From Adiantum capillus-veneris (lineage: Eukaryota; Streptophyta; Polypodiopsida; Polypodiales; Pteridaceae), in the NCBI GenBank assembly GCA_014529385.2, contig CM043953.1:64744372-64808371 (forward strand): a stretch of 64,000 nucleotides of DNA, read 5' to 3'. This document shows positions 53,087 to 63,999 of this stretch, one piece after another (position 1 is the stretch's first letter; every line of letters begins with the position of its first letter). A model generated the notes under the pieces. The model was not told the origin of the DNA. It worked only from the letters and a program-made list of their open reading frames with translations, and made no database searches. A program made the position numbers and the translations under genes.

Positions 53087-53630
53087 CCAACCAAATTTTG
53101 ATTGCAAGTTGAGGACTTCCAATCAACGTTGCGTAGAGTACCGTGCAACGTCGTAAAGAGGTGTTAGAGCACTCATCATCAATCTATTCTCTGTTTCGGC
53201 AGCCCGTTTAGTGCAGGGCTGACAATCCTCCTCACACACATCGCGCTCATCCTCTACGTCAAAGTGCGACGAAGACACCATAGGAGTTGCCGACGTAGAG
53301 CCAACAGAAGGATCACTGTGCAGTGCACCCAAATTGCCCAATCGCTCTTGCCTTTGCCGTTTGGCCTTGCGCACCGGTGCACCACCACCAAACACAGACC
53401 AATGGGGCACCTTAAGTGATGGATGAGTCGTGTTATCATTTCTCTGAGCGCTTTTTCGAGGATGCCAAAGCCTTTCGTTCTCCACGTGCTCCAAAGTAAT
53501 GTGCCTCAAGTGAGGGATTGCCCTTTTGCACTTGGTGCAAGGACAAGGTAGTTTTTCCTTGAGCCAACAATCGCGCTCATGGCCTCCAGAGGAACCATGA
53601 TCATCCCAATCGATGTCTTACACACACGAA
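53087..53630 (-). pseudogene. CACTA-like transposase N-terminal fragment
   Basis: Minus-strand translation: HERDCWLKEKLPCPCTKCKR then AIPHLRHITLEHVENERLWH, the transposase-associated segment, and later LMMSALTPLYDVARYSTQR, a stop, and EVLNLQSKFGWSNVS. These correspond to LCPCNQCK, VSLQHVREF, NTPLYNGARMSRLK and LLNMQAKFGWSDTS of the CACTA transposase at 30,314. It is a separate, diverged CACTA copy cut at its right-hand homology limit and fused to element C. The rest of the transposase is absent. Confidence 0.72.
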
Positions 53631-53639
53631 ATGTTGTTT

Positions 53640-54344
53640 ATTTAGTCATGTGTCTTTAAAAATAAATAATTATAAAAGCACTTAATTCCATTAGAAAAAT
53701 TACATATACTTAAAGTCAAAGGTAATAAATGACAATGAGTGTTAGAATTATCTTTAACTAAAAGAGAATTTAAAAAATGCAATCAATAAACATTTAAAAG
53801 TACTACAAAATAAAGTATCCATAAAAAATTTAAAATCTTCATAACTCGGATTTGCATGTATCCGTTTGAAATGACCGGCTGCGACAATATAGGCGGTAAT
53901 AATCGCGATAATGGGTACGGTAATATCCGTGGTAATAACTGGCGCCTAAAATAGGCAAGACGGCAGAGTATGCCGTGTTTTTGCTGCATACTCTACGTTC
54001 TTGCTCTCCGCCATCGCTCCCAAGATTCCCCCCTCCCCTCCCCCACCCCCCCCTTTCCCTTCGCTCTCTCTCCTTCTCCAAGCTCCCCCCCCTCCCTCCC
54101 TCCCTCTCCCTTTTCCCTCTCTCATTCTCCAAGCTTCCCAAGTTTCATCGAAGAGGTTTTCGTCCAAGTTTGGGCGAAGGGGTATTCCGCCATCATCTTT
54201 GGAAGCTCAACCTAATCAAAGCTTAACCGTACTACAAAGAAAGAGGTAAATACAAAAGCACATCCCCCCTCTTTCCCTTTTGTTTTCCACTACTAATCCT
54301 TGACCAAGTGACATGCATCCCATCTCCCAAACCATTTCTGGATG
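53640..54344. other. No gene; AT-rich stretch and polypyrimidine tract
   Basis: 53,640-53,860 is AT-rich. 53,890-53,945 contains repeated GGTAATA/CGGTAAT units. 54,026-54,125 is nearly pure pyrimidine on the plus strand (C/T runs). No coding evidence. Confidence 0.6.
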
Positions 54345-55112
54345 TCAAGCATCCACCCTGAACTTAGTATTTTGCTCTTGCATCAGTCTTTTGGACCTTT
54401 TGACTTGCTTCATATGCGATTCTAGGAAGTCGATACAAAGGGCTACATTGTGTCTTAAGCATGTACTCCACAACTCTTTGCATTGATTGGATGGAATCTT
54501 CCATCTATGATTGGATGGAATCTCAAGGCCAAGGTACTTGAAGCTATCTACCACTTCAAGTTTCTCATTGTTGTATACAATGCATGGATTTTCATCATTG
54601 AGGGTCTTCACAAGCATAACCTTGGTTTTGGATCCAATTACGATCAGCCCGCTATGTAGGTAAAAGCGTTCCAAGACACTCATAAGCTTTTGTGCATCTT
54701 CGAAGGTATGTGCCAAGAGCACTACATCATTGGCATAAAGCAAAAGCATGATCACCACATTTCCAATCTTAACCTCTTCTATGCCTTCTTGTTGCATAAA
54801 ATCAAGAACCATGCATTCCAATTCATCAATGAGTAGCCCAAAGAGGGTTGGGAAAAGTGGGCATCCTTGTTTGACACCAATGGTGCTTGCAAAAAATTCT
54901 GAAATTCCATCTCCCATACGTAGTCAACATATCACTTTTTGGTAGATGCGAAAGACTGCATGCATAAATTCTCTCGGCACTTGAAGGCTTTGCATATGTC
55001 TCCAAAGATTTCCTTGCGGTACCGTGTCAAAAGCTTTCTTGAAATCCACAAAACCGCAATGACAATGTGATCAATAGTGCTATGATGCTTTCAAAAACCT
55101 GCTTGGCCTAGC
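54345..55112 (-). pseudogene. LINE reverse transcriptase fragment
   Basis: Minus strand, reading from about 55,070: GFVDFKKAFDTVPQGNLWRH, VPREFMHAVFRIYQKV, a stop, then ISEFFASTIGVKQGCPLFPT and LFGLLIDELE, LLLYANDVVLLA, ERFYLHSGLIVIGSKTKVML, EVVDSFKYLGLEI. These are the non-LTR RT motifs; the catalytic Y-A-D-D is Y-A-N-D here, so it is inactive. A short duplication (GATTGGATGGAATCT twice near 54,490-54,525) inserts extra residues. The upstream part is cut at 55,113 by the next repeat. Confidence 0.88.
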
Positions 55113-55113
55113 G

Positions 55114-55560
55114 CACGTTGTCGTGTTGTGGCACGTATATAGTGGGAACGGGCATTAAACGATTTATCTTGTGACTTTTTGACGCATAAGTATACTTCAT
55201 ATAATACTCATATGCATAAATAAAAGCTTTCTACCATACCTTAGTATTACCTTTGAAGTAATATAAATGTACATTACTATTACCTTTGAAGTAATATAAA
55301 TGTACATTACTATTAGAAAGTATTGCAAGAGAAGTATCAATAATTTATATTACCTTTGAAGTAATATAAATGTACATTACTATTAGAAAGTATTGCAAGA
55401 GAAGTATCAATAATTGTGCCTCTTTTTTTCTAGGGGGAAAAGCATTTGTATATTTCTTCTAATATCTCAGCTATACCCTACCATATATAAATTATTTTCT
55501 TCTTTTCACATTTATTTAATAATATAACCCTTCAATAATGCATACCTTCTTGGATACATA
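55114..55560. mobile_element. Second, partial copy of the unclassified 2-kb family, opposite orientation
   Basis: It begins TGTCGTGTTGTGGCACGTAT then ATAGTGGGAACG, matching the reverse complement of 46,863 leftward (TGTCGTGCTGTGACACGTAC, ATAGTGGGAACG). Later text also matches (AGCATTTG-TATTTC-TCTAATATCTCAGCTATACCCTA against the 46,560-46,640 region). It contains a minisatellite and its far end is not recognised. The left edge interrupts the LINE. Confidence 0.62.
55247..55415. repeat. Minisatellite of ATTACCTTTGAAGTAATATA units
   Basis: Three copies of ATTACCTTTGAAGTAATATA then AATGTACATTACTATT. The last two also include TAGAAAGTATTGCAAGAGAA then GTATCAATAATT. Confidence 0.9.
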
Positions 55561-56550
55561 CAAGAGGGAAGGGCCTACTAGAAGACTTTATGAAAAGGAA
55601 GATCCAAAGCTTCTTGGACCATCCCAATTTGAAAATCCTTACCTAAGGGCGTGGAGAAAATGCCAAAACCAAGTCAAGCTCTTTTAGTAGGCTAGTTTTG
55701 CCTTTTGAAGCATGTCAATCCGAGTTACAGGTCAAAAGTTACAGGGAAACCAGTGAAAAACCCTTTCACAACTACACTGCAAGAAGAGATGGTAAACAAT
55801 TGAATCAAGTGAAAAGAGGTAATCTTGGTATACAATGAAAAGAGGTAACCATGAAATTTTAAGTTTACAACATCACACCGTCCCCCCCCAAAGAAAGTGG
55901 CCTATTGTGCTATTGCCAAAGGAACATGATCAGATGTTGGAGTTGGCCACCCAAGGGGCCACATTGGTGCATCTTCTCTATAGCCTACATGATTCCAAGC
56001 TTGCATAGAAAGAAGTATGAATAGCACAACTTGAGGCTACCATGGCACAATACAAGGTCAAACATGGGCCTTTCCTCAAAAACTGCATCAAAGAATGATA
56101 TCTTTGGCATCGATGAGCTATTGACTAATGAGTATGAGCGCTAAGCCATATGAGAGCCTCTTATAAAAAAGACTACTTATGTTTCTTTTAGTGAAACACC
56201 TACTTGTGATTGCCACTAAGCCCCCATTTTGTTATCACAAGTATTTATATAAATGGTCAAATCAAATTTGTAAACAAGTCTATGTACTTCAGTTTTCATT
56301 ATATCAATTTGTATTTGTTTCAAGACTAATTAATTTATTAACAAATCAAAGAGTAATCAATATTTATATTTATGTTTGCAAGAGTACAGAACTAAGATAG
56401 TAAAGAAATATTTCATAGAATTATGGCCAAATGACAATTGTATTGAGATAAGTGATTTGCTAATGATAAGAAGAGTAAAAACTTGTAGAGGCAATAGAAG
56501 GATGAGAGATATCCCACTATATTATTATTGGGGCTTACTCTCTATTGGAT
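55561..56550. other. No gene recognised
   Basis: No motif or splice-linked frame was found; open frames up to about 70 codons are AT-rich and unsupported. A run of C (CCCCCCCC, about 55,884) precedes AAAGAAAG and may be a decayed reverse-strand polypurine tract, but no LTR was seen next to it. Confidence 0.5.
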
Positions 56551-56729
56551 TAGGCTCACCTCATTCAATTGAGCACATCATTTGCGCTTGTAGGAAGTCC
56601 ACATACTTGACTGCCAATTTGAATGTGGTTGTTCTTTGCAAAATCATAACACAACGGCCACATTTGAGTTGGCAATCAAGTATGTGGACTTCCTACAAGC
56701 ACAAATGATTATGAAATTGAATGAGGCCA
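56551..56729. repeat. Long inverted repeat (hairpin), arms about 75 bp
   Basis: CTTGTAGGAAGTCCACATACTTGA at about 56,587 is repeated as its reverse complement at about 56,677-56,700. Pairing extends outward through CTCATTCAATT and inward through GCCAA...AATGTGG, leaving a loop of roughly 30 bases. A foldback MITE or small-RNA source is possible. Confidence 0.68.
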
Positions 56730-57225
56730 GTCTAACCCAACAGATACCAAGACAAAATAATCACCTTCAACCTATCTATATTCTCCTTTATGCTATTCTC
56801 TTTCATGGTACAATTCTCTATCAGGCTTCGATTTTTGCATTGACAATTTGTGTTTGTGTGAATTTGAAATTTTCACAAGTAAAGAGATTGCTCAATGTTT
56901 CTATTTGAAAAAGCATGAGCATGGCATTACAATGTTTTGAGTACAGTCACATTCACTAGATCATCAATCTCATCTTGGTCAAAATTCTTTGATGCCACTT
57001 CCCAATACATTTCATCATTATGAGGTAAGAGTTTCATGGGTTTGTGGTGGGTGGAAGTAGTAATGCTTTCCCTTTATTGCAATTGATGAAGAGGCATGAA
57101 TTAAATGCATGTCGCAAAAAGCATATATGATATATCTTGCACACTTAAGAGTAAGACAATTTCTATGCTTGAAGTGAATGAAATCATAGGTAGCCCAATT
57201 GCATTCGCAACTGCCACTAGAGGTA

Positions 57226-57409
57226 GCGATAAAACTCAAGTGGCCACATGCTGGAGTTCCACTTTGTATTTCCCATATATTTTATCCACCACAATGGATT
57301 TGAATGCTTCTTGATTGCGATAAAACTCAAGTGGCCACATGCTAGAGTTCCACTTTGTATTTCCCATATATTTTATCCACCATAATGGGTTTGAATGCTT
57401 CTTGATTGC
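57226..57409. repeat. 91-bp tandem duplication inside the hAT pseudogene
   Basis: GCGATAAAACTCAAGTGGCC begins both copies (57,226 and 57,317); the copies differ by a few bases (GCTGGAG/GCTAGAG, CACAATGGATT/CATAATGGGTT). Confidence 0.93.
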
Positions 57410-58330
57410 TTCAATGAGTCATGTATCTTTGTAGCTACCTTCTCTATTAGCATAATCAAAACATTGGTCGAATGCTTCTCTCCCTCGTCGCATGGGGAAC
57501 AACTCTTTGCATACCTTTTTTGAAGTCTTCCATGAGCCTAGACTATGTAGTTGAAATTTGCAATCCAAAAGAAATTCCGTTCCACGTGTATGCATTTGAC
57601 TCCAACTTTTTTCAGTAGCCCCTACTACTTGTGCCATTTCTCTAGCAATAAAATGGTTAAATTCTTTTATTTGTCTAATAGCTTCAGACATCAACTAGTA
57701 CACCTTATCAATCACAATTTTTTTGGTGTCAATAGTCCTTAGGAGGTCCACATATGGTTTGATAATACCACATGCCTTCCTTATATTATGCCAAAAAACC
57801 CAATGATTAGATAAGAGACACACATATTTGGGTAGCATCTTGATAGCTTGGATACTTTGAGAGCATCCTTCCCATCGTCTCACTGATAGACTCTCTTAAT
57901 GTTTCTTTAACGATGTGTAACCATCCAAAAGTATGCCGTTGCAAAGAAAATTTCATAGAAGATTTGGATGGTCTTGTTAGGTAACTTGGCCCAAATAGGG
58001 TGTAGGTGAAGTAATGCTCCCTGATAAATTTCCCCACATGATTGGCATCTAGGAAAACCTGCTTTACAAATGGCATTCTTCCAATATTTTTCAAGAGTCA
58101 ATGTATAAGCCATACATATGATACCCATGTGATCGCAGGGTACTTCTCTTGAATGGCCGATCATGCATCCTTGTAGTTAGAGGCATTGTCGGTCACATGA
58201 TTGCTTTGACAATTTGGGTCCCCATACACGGTGGATAGTATGTTCATACACCCTTGTTAAAAAGCTAATTGTTTTCTCTTCTAGAGAGGTATCAATCACC
58301 TAAAATAATTGAGCCCTTTGAGAAAATTAT

Positions 58331-58446
58331 CATTATGTCGATCAATGGTTTTTTTATGGCAGCTAGTCCACCCATGTAGTGTTATGGTATAGCCAAACAT
58401 TGACACAAAATCAAACATTATGTCGATCAATGGTTTTTTTATGGCA
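58331..58446. repeat. ~85-bp spaced duplication inside the hAT pseudogene
   Basis: ATTATGTCGATCAATGGTTT then TTTTATGGCA occurs at about 58,331 and again at about 58,417. Confidence 0.85.
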
Positions 58447-58539
58447 TATCTCCTCCATGACACCCTTAACTTTATTAACATATTTTGTATGCATTTTGTT
58501 ATAGTCAGGTAAGATAGACCCTTCTTTTGTAGTAGACAT

Positions 58540-58753
58540 TGACGGGAGCAAAGCGAACCCCAAACCCCGACGGCCTCTAAAACACCGGGGACCGAATGGC
58601 GCGCCTCGAGCCTGTCATGGTAAAGCAAACAGGGGGCACCACCTAGCTTCAGTGGCTAGGACGCAAACAACACACCACCATAACAAAGTTTTCATCCAAG
58701 AGAGATGGATGCTTGGGAGTAATGATGAAGAGGAAAGGGAATGAGATCAAGTA

Positions 58754-58808
<55 letters not shown>

Positions 58809-60052
58809 GAGAGGGAGGGGGTATAGCGGCTTAGTACTTAGGCACCACAAAAGGATGGCGAATCCGCACACCCTTCACACATACACAAGCTCACTCCAAA
58901 ACACAAGACTAGGTGGCGATTCCGCACACCTCACATGGGCAAAACTTTGCAAGAAAACATACTCACAAAACCTCAAGCTTTATTTAGAGAATTAGGCGAT
59001 GAAATGGGGAGCATAGGGTAGGGGAACGAGAAGGGAGAGAGTGGTAGAGCACATGGCGGATAGGTGGGAGTTGATGGCGAAGACTCGCACGAGGATTATG
59101 GCCATCATCCTTCATTTAGTTGCCCTTCATCTTCCATAGCCAAGGGTGTAGAGGTCATGCTCAAGACAAGCATGGTGATTGCGGTGATGGTGATGGTGAT
59201 GGTGATGGTGTGGGTGTGTGTGTGTGCACTAGGCACACACAGTGCATAGTGTGTTCTTTGGTGATGTTGTGTGTTTTTGTGTGATGGTGACCCCTCTTTA
59301 TATAGGGGAGGAGGGGGGAGAAATTCTAGAATTTAGAAATGAAGAAATCATTATCTACATAGGCCATGTGACTGTGGGCCCCACTTGTCTGGCTGTGTGT
59401 ATATGTGCGAGAACAGCAGTCTCATGAGAGAGAAACTAAGAGAGAGAGATGGGTTGATGGAAAAAAAGTGAGAGGTGACATGGAGAATAAAGTAATTACA
59501 AGAGGGGAGAGAGGGGAGTGTGTTCAGAGGTGAATCTGTGTGCAGATGTGTGTGAACACAAGAAAAATTAGGTAACCACCGGGTGGGGATGGGTCTGTGG
59601 GCACCTTTTTCAGTGAAACTGAGTGTGTGTGAGTGTGGGGGAGGTTATTTAGCTACAAGACAAGAGACATGGAGCCCTTTAGAGAGAGAGGGGGATATTT
59701 GGGTTATGGGATATGATAGGAGAGAGAAAGAGGGGGTGGGGTATACTATTTTGGAAGATAGGGTAAGTTGCATGTGAGTTGGTGCATTATTGGTGAGTTA
59801 TAATGCATTATTGGTGAGAGGTGGGGTAGCTTGAGGGGAGAGAGAAAGGAGAAAGGACAAGGGGAAGAGAGAGGGGGTTGACCTTTTGAGTGGAGGAGAG
59901 GAAAAGGGACACACGGCGGGGCAACAGTGAAGAAAAAGGAGGCAAGGTGTGGATGGGCTACCCCGCAGGCATGAGGTGGCCTATTTTACCTTTCTTATAT
60001 ATTTACATAATCATACTTTATTTTTTCTTACTTTTTCCAATGCCTTTTATCA
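58540..60052 (-). repeat. Element D 3' LTR (probable limits)
   Basis: Plus-strand ends TGACGGGAGC...TTTTATCA. The right limit is set by the adjoining polypyrimidine CTCCCTCCCTAAGAG (the PPT on the minus strand). The left limit is where the hAT homology stops. It contains a TATA box (minus, CCTATATAAAGAGG), a GA run (58,757-58,815) and GGTGAT/TG repeats (59,180-59,230). The partner LTR is outside the window, so the limits are inferred. Confidence 0.7.
59295..59310 (-). promoter_or_regulatory. TATA box of the element D LTR
   Basis: On the minus strand CCTATATAAAGAGGGG, in the middle of the LTR and facing away from the coding region as expected for the 3' copy. Confidence 0.6.
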
Positions 60053-60068
60053 CTCCCTCCCTAAGAGG
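60053..60068 (-). other. Polypurine tract of element D
   Basis: Minus strand CTCTTAGGGAGGGAG directly before TGATAAAAGG, the probable start of the 3' LTR. Confidence 0.7.
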
Positions 60069-60283
60069 GGGTTTTCATGGGGTGGGGACGAGAGAAGAGG
60101 GGTATGGGAGCTTGGCTTATGAAAAGCCCCCATCATTAGCCCTCCCCTTTTGGCTAGAGGCATTCATGTCTCTAGCTCATCTGTTTGATCATTATCGTCA
60201 GAGGTGGTGGCTGATGGTGTGTCCTCATCTGGAATGTCAATTGGTGGAGCCTGGTCAAATCGAAGAAAATAAGGTTTAAGTCG

Positions 60284-60595
60284 CTAACCATTTACCCTGG
60301 TTTTATGAAGTTTTCCATCAGCCTCCATAAGCTGGTAGCTTCCATTGGCATACTTTTTCCTGATGATGAAAGGACCTTCCCATCGGAGTAGGAGTTTCTT
60401 ATCCTTACGCGTGTCGAAGCGATTGTCGTAGCGGAGAACCAACATTCCTTTCTTCAATTCTTTTTTCCGGAGATGCTCGTTAAAACTAAGCCGTCTATGC
60501 TCTACTTGTGCTGCATAATAATTTATTGCTTCTTCTCTGTCCAGCTGCAGTTTTTCCAAGTTGATGATGTGATCTCTCAAATCCTTGTAATGCAT
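60284..60595 (-). pseudogene. Element D integrase C-terminal region
   Basis: 103 codons: LRDHIINLEKLQLDREEAIN, HRRLSFNEHLRKKELKKGML, LVLRYDNRFD, KLLLRWEGPFIIRKKYANGS then YQLMEADGKLHKTRVNG. This is the D/E-x-V-L...W-x-GPF-x-I/V pattern that ends plant Ty3/gypsy integrases; no chromodomain is seen. The ATG is internal, and upstream sequence that should hold the rest of the catalytic core is missing. Confidence 0.88.
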
Positions 60596-60860
60596 AGTTT
60601 CTGCATCAATTCTCCTACCAAGTCTGCTCTGAAACCTGGCCCTCTATTAGAGATGATCTCTAAAGGTGTGCCAAACCTACAGCATATGTGCTCGTAGATA
60701 AATTTAGCTACCTCTACCGCTGTGATTCTAGTGGTGGCTGTAGCCTCTGCCCATCTAGTCATGTAGTCGACCCCCATGATAATGTAGAATTTTCCTGAGT
60801 TGGCCCTAGGTAATGGCCCAATGGCATCAATACCCCATTTTTCAATGGGCCATATGAGAG
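60577..60860 (-). pseudogene. Element D integrase core fragment with internal deletion
   Basis: MGVDYMTRWAEATATTRITA (first D), VAKFIYEHICCRFGTPLEII and SNRGPGFRADLVGELMQKLC (second catalytic position, N for D in SNRG). Right after this the sequence jumps to the C-terminal region at 60,595, so the stretch with HPQ-x-NG and the catalytic Glu is deleted, roughly 400-500 bases by comparison with relatives. Confidence 0.85.
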
Positions 60861-61976
60861 AATAGGTGTCTGTGGTTCAGGCATAAGTGACCTAGTGCCG
60901 GCCTTTTGACACAACTTACACGTTTTGCACCAGTGGTGTACATCACGGTTGAGGCTAGGCCATATGAAGCCTGCCTGCAAGATTTTCCTACTTGTTATGT
61001 CTAGGGCAAAGTGACCACCACAAACCCCGTCGTCACAACTAGCAATTACTCCCGTGATTTCCTGAGAGAGAGGGACCTTCCTGAGTATTTGGTCCTTACC
61101 CTTACAGTACAAACCATCATTGATGAGTCGATACCTTGTGGCCTTCCGCGTCAGCCATTGCTTCTGTCCCTTTGTTAAATCTGATGGGAATTCTCCTGTT
61201 TCCAAAAAATGCATGATGTCAGGCAAGGCATCACTGCCTTGAAATAGAGGGAGCTTTAGCTTTATTGCTCCAACCACCACTTCCTGTAGTCTTTCACTTG
61301 CTAGGGCATCTGCTTCTTGGTTTTGAGCCCTTGGGATATGGTGTATTTGAACTTCTTCAAAATTACCCAACAAGGTTTTTACACCACTGAAGTGAGTCCT
61401 TAAACTAGGATTCTTGCATGTCCATGCTCCATTTACTTGCCTTACCAGAAGTAGAGCATCCCCAAATACATTAAGGCGTTGTACACCTTGTGAGACGCAC
61501 CATTGTAGACCCTTGGTTAGTGCTGCATACTCAGCTTCATTGTTAGAATGTGAATCTAACAATTGGCCCAATGAAAATACCTTTGTCCCTTTGTCATCAA
61601 AGACCACTATGCCTGCAGCTGCTTTGTCGGATGCTCGCTTGTAGGCTCCATCAAAGTAGAGAGAGTATGCTCCTTCTACCATCGGTGGTACTGGAAGTAA
61701 TCGGACTTTTCCTTCCTTAGATTGCTTCTCCTTCCCTTCAAATACTTGGTAGGTCATGAGTCCCCCCAAACTTGCCCTTGTCGTGCTTTCTACCTGTACC
61801 GTGTAGTCAAACTCTTGCAGACGAATTAGCCATTTAGTAATTCTAGCAGACACATCCATGTGTTGTACAACATAGGGAAATATTTCATCCGTGGTTAGAA
61901 TCACAAATTTCTTAGGCAGAAAATATGACCTAAACTTTGTAGGTGCAAATCTAAGAGCTAGGACTAAGTGTTCCAC
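60759..61976 (-). pseudogene. Element D RNase H end, second RNase H and integrase zinc finger
   Basis: 405 codons. Residues 1-75 finish the first RNase H (VILTTDEIFPYVVQHMD...). A second RNase H follows at about 105-235: LYFDGAYKRASDKAAAGIVV, HSNNEAEYAALTKGLQW, NVFGDALLLVRQVNGAW and NQEADALAS, with D...E...D...D positions. The H2C2-like finger comes next (GVCGGHFALDITSRKIL, then CKTCKLCQKAG), with its first His changed. A frameshift near 60,860 ends the frame. Confidence 0.9.
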
Positions 61977-61994
61977 ATGGGTGAAACCTTTCTC

Positions 61995-62804
61995 TCATGC
62001 TATCATCATTCGACTAGAGAAGTAGATTGGCCTCATGAAAGATGTCGTCGTATCCTTTTGGAGTAGCACAGCCCCCAATGAGTCATCACCAACACTTGAG
62101 GTGACATAGATTTTTTCATCCCACTTAGGTGATGAGATAGTTGGCAGAGTGGCTAAGACCTCCTTTACCTTGTTGTAGTGATGTTCGCTTTCCTCGTCCC
62201 AAGTGAAAGTTGATCTTTGAGTGAGTTGTTGCAGTGGTAGAACAAGTTGTGATAGTAGATGTATGAATCTACTTAAGTACCTCACCTTCTGTAGAAAAGA
62301 GACCAGTTGACGTGCGGTCGTTGGTGAAGGTAGGGCTATGAGTGCGGACACCTTACTTGGGTCGGCGTTGATACCTTTTGCTGAAATTTCATGGCCTAGT
62401 AGAATGACTTTACTCTCCCCAATGTGGCATTTATCCACATTTAATTTCCCACCTAGGCTCTGCAACCTGGCCAAACCTTCAGTTACCTTTTCTAAATGTG
62501 AAATACGGGAGCTATATATACAAAAATCATCAATGAACACTCTTATGGATGTTCCAAAGAACGGTTGAAAAACATATGTGACATATCTTTGGAATGTGGC
62601 AGGTGCATTTGTGAGACCAAATGGCATAACCCTGTATGCAAAACAACCCCATGGCGTGATAAAAGTGGTTTTTAGCTGATCTTCCAAGGCTATGGGTATT
62701 TGAAAGTATCCAGAATAACCATCACAGACGGTATAGCATTCAAAACCCGCTACTTCATTCAGAATTTCATCCAAGAGGAAAGTGGTCTCTCTTTGTAGCT
62801 GCAT
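61995..62804 (-). pseudogene. Element D reverse transcriptase, catalytic part, and start of RNase H
   Basis: 269 codons: CYTVCDGYSGYFQIPIALED, FITPWGCFAYRVMPFGLTNA, TFQRYVTYVFQ, the catalytic FIDDFCIY, LLGHEISAKGINADPSKVSA, then a connection-like region and the beginning of RNase H (VTSSVGDDSLGAVLLQKD), where the first catalytic Asp context is altered. A frameshift separates it from the N-terminal RT at 62,767-62,804. Confidence 0.92.
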
Positions 62805-63999
62805 TTAGTGGTTTGTAGTCAACATAGACCCTCCAATTACCATTCTTTTTAGGCGTCACCACTACGGGTGACACCCATTCTAAGTTTTCTACAGGATAGA
62901 TGAATCCCGCCTCCAGCAATTTCCTTACCTCGGCCAAGAGTGCCTTTTCTTGTATGACCCCCAGTCGTCGTAGCTTTTGCACAACTGGTTTTACCCCTTC
63001 CTTCAACTTAATATGATGTTCCACCACTGTAATGCCTGTGATTCTTTCATAGTTGTCAATGAACAGGTTAGGAAATCCCATCAACATTTGCAAAAAACTA
63101 TCTTTCTCCTCAAGTGTTAATTCCGTAGACAACATACCCTTCAACCTACTTCCTCCTAGGCCAAGTGATTTTCTCTCCTCTTCATTGGGTTTCCCTTTTG
63201 GTGATGGATCACCAGTTGTGCTTACCCTTTGTGGATCCTTCATAATGATACCCATCACATCAATGGAACTGTCACTTTCTTCGGTGGATGTAGTCTCCTC
63301 CTCAGAACTGGAAGATTCGCTAGTGGTTTCATCTGCCGATGTTTCCAGATTCATTTGCTTCTGCTTGCCAATCCTCATGTCGTAGTAGATTGTCTCCCCT
63401 TTCTTACCGGTCATGCGTAGAAGGCCAGTACCCCAGTCCTGTTTTGCCTTCATGGCCATCAACCATGGCCTTCCCAAAATTAGTGGATAGCCCTCCCCCT
63501 TAGTAGGCATTACAAAAACATCTACCTCTACTTCAGTGTTGAAAGCTTTTATTTTCATGGCACTTACCACACCCACACACTTTACTTTTGCGTTGTTTGC
63601 CATCTTTGCCTTGCATGGAGAAGGCCTGTCAACCTCGAGCCCTAATCGAAGCATCATAGCTTCGCTCATTACACAGATTTGTGCACCTCCATCAATGTAG
63701 GTGTTTCCAACCCTCTTTCCTTGTATGTTTACGTCGACAATTGGAAGGATGTCATCCATGTTGCATCCCGAAATTGCTCCGGCTACCTTTGTTTTGGAGC
63801 GTCTTGTACTTACCATTTTAGACCATTGTCGCCTTACTTTAGGTACAAGATGTAGCAGCTGTGGCCATGTAATCTTCGGTCCGTGTTCTGCCACATCCAA
63901 TGTTAGATCATAGGGCTTAGAACTTTCTCCTAGCTGGAAGTCGGTGATGCCCAATTTTCGTCGTGGCCTGGATGGCCTCTTGCTAGTTTCTCCTCTCAT
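62767..63999 (-). pseudogene. Element D protease and N-terminal reverse transcriptase (continues off the window)
   Basis: 410 codons. Aspartic protease: NTYIDGGAQICVMSEAMMLR (D-G-G-A in place of D-S-G-A) and YPLILGRPWLMAMKAKQDWG. A Ser/Glu-rich spacer follows. RT begins with VVEHHIKLKEGVKPVVQKLR, AEVRKLLEAGFIYPVENLEW and VTPKKNGNWRVYVDYKPLNA. It may continue into gag to the right of 63,999. Confidence 0.9.

Larger units (their letters stand above)
56926..58538 (-). pseudogene. hAT-family (DUF659-type) transposase pseudogene
   Basis: Minus strand, N to C: MSTTKEGSILPDYNKMHTKY then FGYTITLHGWTSCHKKTIDR (the D-G-W-T region), a broken stretch SFLTRVYEHT, VTDNASNYKDA, then EKYPAITWVS, KNIGRMPFVKQVFLDANHVG KF split by stops, YLTRPSK, and near the end CECNWATYDFIHFKHRNCLT, which is the hAT C-terminal dimerisation motif. 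The C-terminus reads ASKNFDQDEIDDLVNVTVLK and stops at 56,926-56,928. Many stops and two local duplications (57,226-57,409; 58,331-58,446). The N-terminal BED finger is missing because element D begins at 58,540. Confidence 0.82.
58540..63999 (-). mobile_element. Element D: minus-strand Ty3/gypsy element with two RNase H domains (incomplete)
   Basis: Its 3' LTR is at the left (58,540-60,052), and the coding region reads right to left: protease, RT, RNase H, second RNase H, integrase. The 5' part lies beyond the window. Sequence differs clearly from A, B and C. The dual RNase H arrangement is the mark of Tat-type Ty3/gypsy elements. Frameshifts and an integrase deletion make it inactive. Confidence 0.9.

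Noticed and set aside
54001-54249. Proline/serine-rich proteins in three plus-strand frames and one minus-strand glycine/glutamate-rich frame
   Set aside because: All are by-products of the polypyrimidine tract.
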